Below are positions 7,734-18,464 of a DNA stretch of 26,875 nt, piece after piece. Position 1 is the first letter of the stretch, and every line of letters begins with the position of its first letter. The translations under genes and the position numbers were made by a program. Below the pieces are notes generated by a model that had not been told where the DNA came from, did not search any database, and saw only the letters and a program-made list of their open reading frames with translations. Source of the stretch: Chromera velia (Eukaryota > Sar > Chromeraceae); assembly GCA_018398765.1 (NCBI GenBank), contig JAHBMJ010001717.1, positions 1-26,875 on the forward strand, in the 5' to 3' direction.

Positions 7734-9841
7734 ATGCTGCAGTCTTCCACGGAGACCCAACCTCGCGGACCGGAGGATGGTGGCGGTTTGGGCAAACTTC
7801 TCTCCCTTCTGCCTCGTGCTACTGCGGCCTCAGATCCGCTTCAGGTCATCAAGTCGCCATTTGATCTTGCCAGCATTCTCGCGTTGGGTTTCTCTCGCGA
7901 AGACGTCGCCCGATCGGAGTCTCTCCAGGTCCTCGCAGGGCGGGGAGGGACCAGCGCAGCTTCGGCTTCTCAGAGCACAGAATCCATTCAGCCGTCAGAA
8001 ACTGAATCCGCCGAGGCTGTGAACACCGATAACTCAGCACAATTCGACGTGGAGGCAGGTCAACAGGAGGAGGCTGACAACTCCTGCAAACCGAAAGGGA
8101 TCGAGGACAGATTGAGAAGACTTGATGCCATCGCAGCAGGTCCCCGTCTCCTTTTTCCAACCACACAGTTGTCCTTCTCCAGCAAAGTCCAGCCGTTCCG
8201 CTCTGTCTCTGTCCGCTATGAAATTCTCAATTGCACATCCAAAGGAGAGGCTTCGATGTCTGTCTTCTTTCTCCACTGGCTGACCCACGTCGCCTTCAAG
8301 AGAAACACAGGTTTTGCAGTCTTCCCGATTCTCTTCGCTTCTGTCGGACCCGAAATCGTCTTTCCCTTCATCCTCCTCAACCTCCTGTGTGGTGCGACTG
8401 CCGGACTTCTGAAGCACACCCTCCAAGTGCCGAGACCCTACTGGGTCCGTCACTCCCTGCAGACTAGCGGCCTGGAGTCAGAAGGGTATGCGACGCCCTC
8501 TCAACATGCCGTGGCCTCTGCGGTTCCTGTGGCCGTGTTCGCCCTCTTCGCGCCTTCTGCAGAAAGCGTAGCCGTGCTCGTCTTGTTGGCAACTTCCGTC
8601 GGACGGATTGTGCTGGGGAACCACTACGTGCAGGTCTGTCGGTCGGTCAGTTTGTTTGTTTGTTTGTGTGTGTGTGTGTGTGTGTTTGTATGTCCTTCAG
8701 AATGTGCTGGGGAACCACTACGTGCAGGTCTGTCGGTCGGTCGGACGGTTGCGAGTGCATGTCTGAAGTTTCTCTAGATCGCCGATGCAGGACATAACAT
8801 AAGGAGCGAACAGGGATTCGTTGATTGAAGAGAAGGGCGGCTGGCTGAGGGGTTTGGCGGAGACTTGATACGCCTTTCGTCTGCTGATTGAGAGGAGAGA
8901 AGAGAAGGGAAGGGAAGAGAAGAGAAGGGAAGAGAAGAGGAGAGAAGAGAAGGGAAGAGAAAAGAAGAGAAGAGAAGAGAAGAGAAGAGAAGGGAAGAGA
9001 AAAGAAGGGAAGAGAAGAGAAGAGAAGGGAAGGGAAGAGAAAAGAAGGGAAGAGAAGAGAAGGGAAGGGAAGAGAAGAGAAGACCGGTTTCGTTCAATTT
9101 CTTCTAAGACTCTACATGGCAGCTTTTCTAACTTGATAGATTGATTGATTGATTGATGTCATCGAAACATAGCAGGTTGATTGCTTGGGTCGATTGCATT
9201 CGAATTGAATCGAGGTTCTCACTCAATTTTTGCTTTCATTCATGTGTTTGCAGGACGTCCTGGCAGGTCTTGCCGTCGTTCTCTTCTGGGGGCTGATTCT
9301 GGTTGCCTGTAAGGATTTCATACCGGTTGTTCCTGTGAATATGGAGACAGTGTGGATTATCTTCGCAGTCCTCACGGCCCTCGCAGCGTGTTTGCCTCTG
9401 ACTTTTTTCCTCTTCCCGGAGATACCCTTTGAGTTGAGGAAACTCTGGAGACCCAATGCTAAGGACAGCGACCCGTCCCCCAGAAACACGCGGAAGTTCT
9501 GGTGGTCTATCGGGGGGGGTGCCGGATTATTCCTTGGATCCGGGATCGTGTATGCGGCTCCCTGGTGGACATACAGGAATGTGCTTCCTGAGGAATCCTT
9601 CCGTTTCAGGAGCAGGGGAAAGGTCACAGTGGCGTTTTCAGTCCTGTACTCTTTCATGTTGTACTGTCTGATCGAGAAGGGCCGCGGTCTTCTGAGGAGG
9701 CTGGTTGGAAAAGGGGTTCTGTCACAAGTGTTCGAGGGCGGCTACTATCTAGTCTTCAGCGCAGGCTCTCTCCTGTTCTTTGCCTGGCTTGCAGATGGGG
9801 GGGCAGAAGGGCGTCTTCACTCCCCGTCTGAGTGCTTGTGA
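7734..9841 (+). CDS. PAP2-superfamily lipid phosphatase, sphingosine-1-phosphate phosphatase-like
   Basis: Two exons, 7734-8633 (300 codons) and 9254-9841, join in phase 0 to give 495 residues ending in TGA. All three PAP2 signature blocks are present: K227-x6-R234-P235 (KHTLQVPRP), P255-S-Q-H258 (YATPSQHA) and R291-x5-H297-x3-D301, the last split by the intron (GNHYVQ/DVLAG). H258 and H297 are the expected catalytic histidines. The active-site blocks look most like sphingosine/long-chain-base phosphate phosphatases, which dephosphorylate LCB-phosphates in the ER membrane. The N-terminal ~150 residues are Ser/Glu/Gln-rich and probably cytosolic; several hydrophobic segments follow (about 175-290 and 301-480). 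The ATG is the first in frame after a stop at 7641. The PSQH variant replaces the commoner PSGH or PSTH. Exact substrate is inference. Confidence 0.9.
8609..8742 (+). repeat. Tandem duplication of the PAP2 exon 1 end and splice donor
   Basis: An identical 40-bp sequence, starting TGTGCTGGGGAACC and ending GTCTGTCGGTCGGTC, occurs at 8609-8648 and 8703-8742 (period 94). Copy 1 holds the last 25 bases of exon 1 plus donor; copy 2 lies in the intron and recreates the same donor after 8727. Splicing at copy 2 would add 94 nt and shift the frame. Confidence 0.95.
8651..8690 (+). repeat. (TTTG)n(GT)n microsatellite
   Basis: Three TTTG units run into a pure GT tract, sitting between the two copies of the duplicated donor in the PAP2 intron. 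Confidence 0.85.
8890..9082 (+). repeat. GA-only minisatellite (AGAGAAGGGA family)
   Basis: Almost 200 bases contain only A and G on the plus strand, built of AGAGA, AGGGA and AAAGA pentamer-like units. It fills the middle of the 620-nt PAP2 intron. Such a homopurine tract is a candidate for triplex (H-DNA) formation, and any ORFs through it are artefacts of composition. Confidence 0.95.
9136..9157 (+). repeat. (GATT)n microsatellite
   Basis: Four to five GATT units about 100 nt before the PAP2 exon 2 acceptor. Confidence 0.85.
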
Positions 9842-10213
9842 AGGGAAAGAGGGAGGTGTCTCCCCCCTCTAGTTTTGAGAGCAGGACGAAGGAAGTTATT
9901 TGTCTTGATTCCTCTGACAGGCCCGCAAAGCCACATGAGCATGCAGAGAGGCTGCAGCTTTCTTTTTGAATTGATGGATGCGTACCTGCTCTTTTTCTTT
10001 CGAGAGCGCTCGAGCAGGCCGAGACAGACAAGGGCAGAGTCTGAGGCCGAGAGCGAAGACAGAGCGACTTTGCCTGGAGGGCATGGAATGGGATGGGAAG
10101 AATACTGAGCGTGATTACTCCCTTCAGACTGGCTCATTGACTGGCTGACAGCGACGTGAAAAAAAAAAAAGCGAAGAATGGAAAACAGTGTCAGGACCTT
10201 TTCAAGTGTATGA

Positions 10214-10370
10214 GTGTGTTGCTGCATGCCTGTATTTTTCCGTCTCCCATTTACTTCTTTGTGCTTCCGCATGCCTCTATTTTTCCGTCTCCCATGTACT
10301 TCTTTGTGCTTCCGCATGCCTCTATTTTTCCGTCTCCCATTTACTTATTTGTGCTTCCCCCATATTTTCC
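10214..10370 (+). repeat. 45-bp minisatellite, three and a half units
   Basis: The unit contains GCATGCCTCTATTTTTCC and GTCTCCCATTTACTTCTTT. GCATGCC recurs at 10224, 10269 and 10314, so the period is exactly 45. Because 45 is a multiple of three, all plus frames stay open, which produces three overlapping spurious ORFs. Confidence 0.95.
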
Positions 10371-11979
10371 CTCCACGTTGCAACGCCTTTGTGCCGATGG
10401 ACGACCAGCGCCGCCATCAGCAACCCTCCATGCTTCCCCAAAGCTATGGACGAAGAGAAGAAAAAATCAGAGAGAGAGAGGCCACGAGAAGAAGGCCAGT
10501 GATGAGAAGGCATGCGGACAACAAAGGAAGAGGATTTCTTCGAGTTTGCGTACGGAGGTGGAAGTTTAGTCGCAAACGGAGAAAGAAAGAAAGAATTGAA
10601 AGGAAACCGAATCGAGCGAGATTCGTGCGTGTCTCATTCTTAGTTGTTGATTCCTTCGCCCTCCCTCCCTCCATTCCGGTTTGCCTTCTCCCCGCACAGA
10701 TTGTCCATGGACACCCTCCGCCTAGCTGATCAAAAGATGATGCGAGAACTGAAAACGAATATCGGCATGCAGAAGTGTGACAAATGTGTGCGCTTCTGGG
10801 GACCTCAAAAAGTGTACCTCGTCTTTTCTTTCTTGTCTTTGACAACTGTACTCCATGCAACTTTGGTGGCTGCATGGACTGGATGGAGAAAAGCTCTGTC
10901 AGTTATTCGTCTTTTTCATCTTTCATCAAACAGTATTCTTCTTGTTCGGCGTGCTTACAGTAACTTCTCTCTTCCCTGTATTTTTCTGCTTACTTTTCTT
11001 CTCTGCTCTGTTTCTTCAAGCTGCCTCTAATTGCTGCTGATGAACGGCCAGCGCCGTCATCAACCTGTAGAGAGTCCCGCCTAGCTCTCCCTCTTTTGGA
11101 AGGAAGCAGCACAGCAAAGCAAAGAAAGAGCACGCATGCACAGGAAGGCGGATGCATGCAGCGGTCGGTAGGTCCTCTGTTTCTGTTGACGCACGCAGCC
11201 GTGCAGGCAGGTAATGGAGCGGCAAGGGCTTGCTTGTTCGGGGTGGGTGCATGGAAGGAAGAGAGAAGGAAAGCTTGGACCTGCAGGGCTGAGAGAAATG
11301 GAATGTTCCTTCGGAGGGAGGGAGGGAGGGATGTAAAGGGAAAGCTGAAAGGGAATCTTTGGATGCTCGTCCCTTCGATCCTTCTTTTCCCTTCCTCTCC
11401 ATACATTCTCTTTTTCCCCCCTTCCTTCTTTCATTCGATGATCATGAAGGCAGCTGAATTGCTCCCACGCCCTGAGTGCAGAACTTGAAGGATGAGACGG
11501 TGAAACACAAAAAAAGAAAAGAAAAGAAAGGCATGACACTGATCCGTCGTGTTGCATGACCGTGCCTCGTCTTCCTTTGATTTTTGATGCCTGTGTTGCG
11601 CCCTCGGTGGCTGGATGGAGAAAAGCTTCGTCAGCTGTTCGATCGTGCTTTGCAGGTTGTTCTTCACCGCGTTTACGCTGAACAAATGAGGAGCTCTTCT
11701 GATCTCTTGCCGGTCTTTCCGGTCTGGTGATTCAAAGCTGCTCCTGTACACGTGATTTTGTGATTTGCCTGGTTAAGATACCTCCGCAAGCTTTGCATCT
11801 GACTGCTTCCTTCAACCCTGACGATCTGAAAGCTCACAAAATATTGAACTGTTTAGCAACTTGTCATTTGCTTGACCGCTCGGCAGGCTGTTGTATAATC
11901 AGCCTAGTGACCAGCAATGAAGTTGTCAGCTTTCAGACTAAGTTACGATGACAGCTGGGGCAGTCTTACTGGGCCAGGA

Positions 11980-13100
11980 GGATTGGTCTGATGTTTTCCT
12001 TTTATGTTGAGCAAATATCCCAATTAAACGGTGTAAGCCGAGCTCTAGGCCGACCTCCTGCAGTGGATCTAGCAGTGGATAGTACCAAAAACCGGAACAT
12101 TAATGCAATGCTATATAATCTAACAGCCCAGCTAGCAGTGAATCTAGCTTAAATCTGACTTTTAAGTTCTATTGTCAAATCAATACCCTAAAAACCTAAT
12201 TTATTTTATATCTTGGTCTAAACTTTCAAAAAATATAATCTAGAAATATAATTTGACCTTTACAGAACAATCTAGAGAACAATTAAACGCTGAAGAGCTC
12301 GCAGAAAGGCACAAAGAATCATTCAAGGGAAGAAACATATATAGAGTAGAAAGCCACCAGTACGTAACAATGCTAGACTAAATTGGTCGGGCAAAAGAGG
12401 AGGGCGAACGGAAAAACCTGGAGACAGGGGCACTACTTGAATCCGCATGCTATAGATCGTCTCCGATCTTGTGTTGTGAGCCTTTTGCGAACGATCTCTC
12501 TATGACATGGCCTAGATGATTTTGTTTGACAAATTCGATGGATCGACTAATTGACGTGTCAGGAAAGGTCCTGACACCTATACGCTTGAGGGGTTAGTCT
12601 AAAACGCTCCATCTGCATGCAGGTATCTGAGCGACCTCTCGACGGTGCAAGTTGAGGCCCGGCAGTGGACCGCGGAGCAACCCGGAACATAAATCCTAAT
12701 CCTAAGCCTAATCCTTTACCAGCAAAACCACCACTGGTCCACCAAAAAATCAATTACAATTTCACTAGAACTTAGCGTGGTGTAATGTAGCCAGAGGTGT
12801 TGCAACGGTGCGTAGATGGAAGGAAGAGTAAGAGAGAGGCGGACATGCTAGGAACGGATCTTAAATGCGGTTTCCCCCCAATTTTATAAAGTTTCTAACA
12901 TGAACATCATTAAATTCACAATCAGGATATTTTAAGGTAAAAATTGAATATTACCTTTTGAAAATACCGTCCAAATTAATGCTACGAACGAACCTTACGA
13001 TGCAATGCCCCCATTTTTTTTTTGTTTTTTAAACTGTGTATACTGGAGTCACTGGTTCATCATACGATTCATTTAATTACCTACCTTGGTCTGTCATTTG
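11980..13100. other. AT-rich island
   Basis: The sequence here is rich in TATAATCTA, AATTTA and similar words and lacks the microsatellites typical of the surrounding DNA. CTAGCAGTG-type words repeat around 12070-12150. No ORF of interest is present. It resembles the second AT-rich island at 21700-22250. Confidence 0.6.
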
Positions 13101-13282
13101 TTGAATCATTATTTGTTCCAGCTTGAACTTCAGTCTCGAAGTCTGCTTGCCAACAATCACTGGTTGACTAGCTGGTTGAGCTCCCCGCTTTTTTCAAATC
13201 TTTTTTCCGCATTCACGCTGAATATACATTGACTACATGAACCGACATGAAAGCAAGAAAAGCAACAGTCATGCTCCTCCTC

Positions 13283-13284
13283 GC

Positions 13285-13323
<39 letters not shown>
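13283..13323 (+). repeat. (CT)n microsatellite
   Basis: Pure CT run with one CCCT interruption at the start. Confidence 0.9.
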
Positions 13324-13327
<4 letters not shown>

Positions 13328-13644
13328 CCCGCATGAAGCATACAGAAACCAAGGCCACAAGTACAATAATAATCATAAAAACAGAGAGCAAATGACAGGA
13401 GATCGAAGGACGAAATGTCAGAAGAAGCGCAGTCACCACAAAAGCACGCAGGAGCGAACGAATGAGAAACGAAAAAACACATGAATGAACAAATAAAAGT
13501 TAAATAATAGGCGAGACCGCTCCGAAACTTCCCTCCCTCCCAGCCCATCGAGAGCAAACGCTCCCAACTGCCTAGCTCGCGCCGCATCCCATCAAACAAA
13601 CCATCAGAGACAGATCGACGCTGCCTTTCTTTCAGTCACCCATC

Positions 13645-13663
13645 CGATCGATCGATCGATCCT
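13645..13663. repeat. (GATC)n palindromic microsatellite
   Basis: Four to five GATC units, self-complementary, inside the ALDH 3' flank. Confidence 0.85.
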
Positions 13664-14005
13664 GCATGTCCATTAATGTCCACTTTCTCCTTCAATCCTC
13701 GCCTCTAGCTGAATGGTCTGCCCTAATCCTTCATTCCAATCATTTGCCCTTCGAGTCTTCCAACAAGATCGACCGGTGCATGCAGTCTCTTCTCTTCTCT
13801 CATCCGACCGATCCCTCCCTCCCTCTGCAAGAACCGCCGGGGCCTTTTTTTTGCCTTCCCTCCCCCGGCCTGTGTTCAACCCTGTTCTTTCTTTCTTCTC
13901 TTCTGCTTTCAGTCAACGAGACGATTCAATCTCTGCATGTCTGCTTGCTCCTCTCTCCCTCTCTCTGCATCTTTCCGTCTTCCTAGTCTTGCCCCTCTCT
14001 CTCTC

Positions 14006-16562
14006 TCACTTATGGCTGAGGTCGCAGATGACCGTCTTCACCTCCGTGTAGGGCTCCAGGCCGTACTCACCGAGCTCCCTGCAGGCAAAACAACTCACTC
14101 ACTCACTCACTCACTCACTCACTGACTCACTCAGTGGAGAAAGAACTTTCAATCAGTGATGATTGAAAGAGCTGCTGGGTGTATTTCGTGGTTGTTGCAA
14201 TTTGTGATTTTGGGCGGCGAGGTCTTGTGCCCACCCCCCAACACAATGAATGAGAGGAAAACAACACATGTCAGACGGACGTCGGAGAGAGAGGTTCTGA
14301 ACGGTTTCAACTGACTCCAACCGTCGACAGTACAGACAGAGGTCAACAGAAAGACAGACGACGCACCCGACCGACAAATAAGCGGGCAGCCACAGAGACA
14401 TGCAAAGGCTTCTCCCAGAGGAGAGGAATCTGATGACCGGGCGGCCAACCCGACCCCCCCAAGCTACTGTCTGAGGAGCTCCTCACTTGGCTTCACAGAC
14501 AACCAAACAAGCAAACAAAAGAAGAAAAGAAACCGACCAACCTCCCAATTCCACAAACAAACAAACAACCAAACAAACAAAAGAAGAAAAGAAACCGACC
14601 AACCTCCCAATTCCACAAACAAACAAACAAACAAAAGAAGAAAAGAAACCGACCAACCTCCCAATTCCAGAGTCCTTGAAGCCTCCGAAAGGCGCGGCAG
14701 GGTCAAACACGTCGTAGCAGTTCACGTACACAGTGCTGCAGGAAGAAGGGAAGGAAGCAGATGGACAGAAAGGAAAGGGACAGACAAATGGAAGCGGTCA
14801 AGCAGATCCAGGACAAAGAGTGCAAGAAAACGACCTGCACTACGGGTGACACACGGGAAGGGAAGGGAAGAGACGTTCCAAGAGGCCAACCAGGCGACCC
14901 TCTTTATGGAATCACTCTGCAACTGAACAGCCGTCCCGGCGGCAGATGGATGCAATTTCTTCGCTTCTCATGACTGACTGACTGACTCAACGAACAGAGA
15001 AACAGAGACAGAGAGGGAATAGACCGACCGACCCTGCACGGAGCTTCTTTGCCACCTGCAGAGCCCTGCCGATGTCTCTAGTTGCGACTCCCGCCCCCAG
15101 ACCGTACTCGCTCGCGTTGGCCCTGGCGATCGCCTCGTCCACCGTCTTGAACTTCATCAACTGAACGAATGCTCGAATGGCAACAAAACAACAGAAGCGA
15201 ACAAGAAAGAGGAGACAAAGTCACGAGAGGTGGAGAAGCAGAGAGACCAGACAATTGAAATTTGGATGTAAATCGAGAAAGACGATAAGAGCAAGAGCAA
15301 AAAATGAATGTGAATACAATAAACAAGCACGTTCAGAGTCGGGGTCGCGGTGAATACTTTGGTTCTCGACCTTGAAGAAAGAGGGTGAGAAGCTCCTTTC
15401 GTCTACTGCGACAGACACGAAGAAATTGTCTCCCTCTCAGTTTGCAAGTCCAGAACGAACAAAACGGCTTTCTTTCTCAGCATAGTTAATTCAGTCCAAC
15501 CAGTTAATTGACTTGGGGGACATCAGGTGCATGTAGAGGACTTGCATGCTTTCTCTCTAGCTCTACAGAAAGAAGCTAATGAAGACAAACAAACAAACCT
15601 GCATGACGGGTCCGAAGATTTCCTCTCTCGCAATCTTCATGTCGTCCTTCACCTGCACGCAGACGAGAAGAAGAAGAAGAAGCAGAAGAAGAAATAGAGA
15701 GGAGAGGAGAGGAGAGGAGAGGAGGAAGACAGGAGAATCTCTATTGAAGCCAACAGAGAGCCGTCTTAAGTATCGCGCAGTAAAAACCTCCTTAATTCAC
15801 AATTTCTCTTTTCTGTTTCGCGGTTTATCTATCCGCCCTTACGCCCTTTTCCTGCATGGCCCTGACGATTTTCTTCTGCAGAGAAGAGGCGAAAGGGTCT
15901 CTCTTTCCTTCTCCTGCTAATCCTGTGATCGTTCCACCAGATCAAATAAGAAAAGAAAAGAAATAAAATTGAGAAAGACGACTGGAGATGAGATCAACAC
16001 AAAAAGGGAAGGCAAGGGAGGCCTCTCAAACGAATGAGAGAGAGAGGAAAAAAAAAAAGAAAAACAACACAGTCACATATATTTCGATGATTTTGGACAG
16101 ATAGGGGCACCAAACAAACAAGAGAAGAGACGCATCGTTGCTCCCCCCCCTCCCATGTATGTCTGCGTTTCCTTTCCTGTCCTGCTCCCTGACTCCCCTC
16201 CCCTTCCCTTCCCTTGTCCCCTCCCCTTCCCCTCTTCGGGTTCCTTCCAACGCACGCACGTCTTTGAAGATTGTCGGCTGCACGAAGAAGCCCTTCGACC
16301 CGTGTCTGTTGCCTCCAGCAAGGAGTGTGGCTCCCTCGCTCTTTCCTGAACACGGAGGAAGAGGGAGGGAGGGAGAGAGCAGGACGGCAAGAAAGGGCGC
16401 AAGTGCGAGAAAAAAAAAAACAATGGCTGGGGAAAAAAGGTATTCGTGCCGCCCGGAAAAAAAAAAAGAAAGACGGGTCAAATGAATCAAGGAAGCATTC
16501 ACTCGATCAAACAGCAGCATCTCCGCTCCCTTCCAGAGACGACCTTGCCGACCAACCAGATC

Positions 16563-16598
<36 letters not shown>

Positions 16599-16838
16599 CA
16601 CGAATATGGCAAGACAACATAGCAACACACGCACACACAAGAAACGCCCAAGGAGACAGAGAAAATCTTTAAAGAGAAAAGGAAAAACGGACGGAACGAC
16701 CAAAAGACAGCTAGGCAGACAGAGAGGGAGAGACAAAGAGGCTGACTGCCCACCTGAATCGATGAAGTCCATCACGCGGTCGAATTGAACGCGGTCCACC
16801 TGATCCGTTCGTTCGCGCGTTGGGTTGGTTGGCCCATT

Positions 16839-16892
<54 letters not shown>

Positions 16893-18425
16893 TCTCTCTC
16901 TCTCTCTCTCTCTCGCTCGCTCGGCTTGTGCGCGTGTCCCCCAAAACTCCAGATCTCTCTCCACATTCTTTCTTCCTCACTCTTTTCTGCCCTAGATATG
17001 CCCTTTCTTCTTTTAACAAACAAAGCCCTCTCAATCTGCATGTGTCCCCTCTCTCAATCTTCCTTCTAAACAGAATGGATCAGACCCCAGGCCCTTCCTG
17101 CTTGGGCACGTTCCATGGGTCTGCACGTTCGAAAGAAGAAAAAAAAACCAGCTGGACAAACAGACTCAAGTCACTAACGAACAAAGTCACTGACTGCAGG
17201 CAGTGCCTGCCTGCCTGCCTGCCTCACTGACTGCCCCCCCCCGCTCCCCTTGGATTGACTGACTGACTGACCTGAGGTCCCTGTGTAGTTTTGGGGTCGA
17301 AGGGGTCTCCCACGATTCTCTTCTCTGCCCTCTCCTTTGCCCTCTCGCAGAATTGGTCGTAGACGCTCTCCTCAATAAAGATGCGGGAAGAGGCGATGCA
17401 ACACTGGCCTGCGAGAAGAAAGAAAGAAAGAACCAACACCGTCATTCATTCTCACGCCCGAAAGCAAAGCATCAGAGACCATTTGCAGGGAGACGGTGGG
17501 TCTTAAAGGAAAGAGTGCACACAAACAAACACCAACTGCGTGACGCTGCGCGGTTTTCACCCGATGTTCGAACATCTGCGCATCTCGAGAGCACATTTCA
17601 AGCGTCCCTTACTGCATCCCCATCGCGACCACAATGTAGTTGTATGGTCTGCAAAATCTCCAACGACAGAAATCTATATGCATGCCCCCCCATCCACCCA
17701 CCCACCTTGATTGAAGAAGAGTCCCAACTCTGCGATGTCCAAAGCCTGGTCGAGGTCTGCGTCCTTGAACACAATCAGAGGAGACTTCCCTCCCAGCTCC
17801 AGGGACGTTCTCTTAAGTCCCGTCTCCCTGGAGGCCTCCAGAATCCGCATCGCTGTCTTCGTGCTTCCTGCACGCATTCATCCAGCCAGCCAGCCACGAA
17901 GAAACAAAGAAAGAAATCAAGTGGGTCAACTCAAATGATCAACCAAAGAGCATTCATCTCCCCCCCTCCCCTCCCGTCGCATGGAGGGGAGTTCTTGCAG
18001 ATCGGCAATGCAAAGAAATACCTCCCGCCTTCTCCAAACACTACTAACGAACACTCACACGCTCTCAACGAACGACGGGTTTCTTTCAGCGGTGACAAAA
18101 AGGGGCCGGGAACAGAGGAGTAACGGGCCAAGACCAACAAGCAGTCAACTCTCCTCCTGACTGCTTCTGACCACCCCTAATTCACCTGAATCCCAAACAA
18201 GAGGAGAAAGAAATGTTTTTTAAAACCCCTCCCCCCTCCCATCTCCACCTAGCTACCTGCCCACCTGTGAAGGCCAACTTGTCGACCAGAGGATGGACAG
18301 CGATCTGATGTCCTGTCGTGGTGCCCCAGCCAGAGAGAATGTTGATCACGCCCTCAGGGAATCCCGCCTCCCTGACCAGGTGACCCTGTGGTAACATTCA
18401 ATTAAGACAGAGAGAGACAGAGAAT

Positions 18426-18464
<39 letters not shown>

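Larger units (their letters stand above)
9842..14005. other. Convergent intergenic region, no supported gene
   Basis: This 4.2-kb space separates the 3' ends of the PAP2 and ALDH genes. Frames of up to ~170 codons exist at 10150-11550 on both strands, but they overlap each other, coincide with repeats or pyrimidine-rich tracts, and show no motif or splice pairing. The AT-rich core is about 11980-13100. A short inverted repeat AAGGTAA...TTACCTT lies near 12933-12957. Confidence 0.6.

Noticed and set aside
8888-9136. 82-codon plus-strand and 107-codon minus-strand frames
   Set aside because: They are translations of the GA-only minisatellite in the PAP2 intron.
10156-11557. Overlapping 100-170-codon frames after the PAP2 gene
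   Set aside because: They overlap one another on both strands, include the 45-bp minisatellite and pyrimidine-rich tracts, and show no conserved motif or splice partner.
17353-18123. 256-codon plus-strand frame
   Set aside because: It is antisense to ALDH exons 8 and 9 and their introns, which are supported by conserved catalytic motifs and phase closure.
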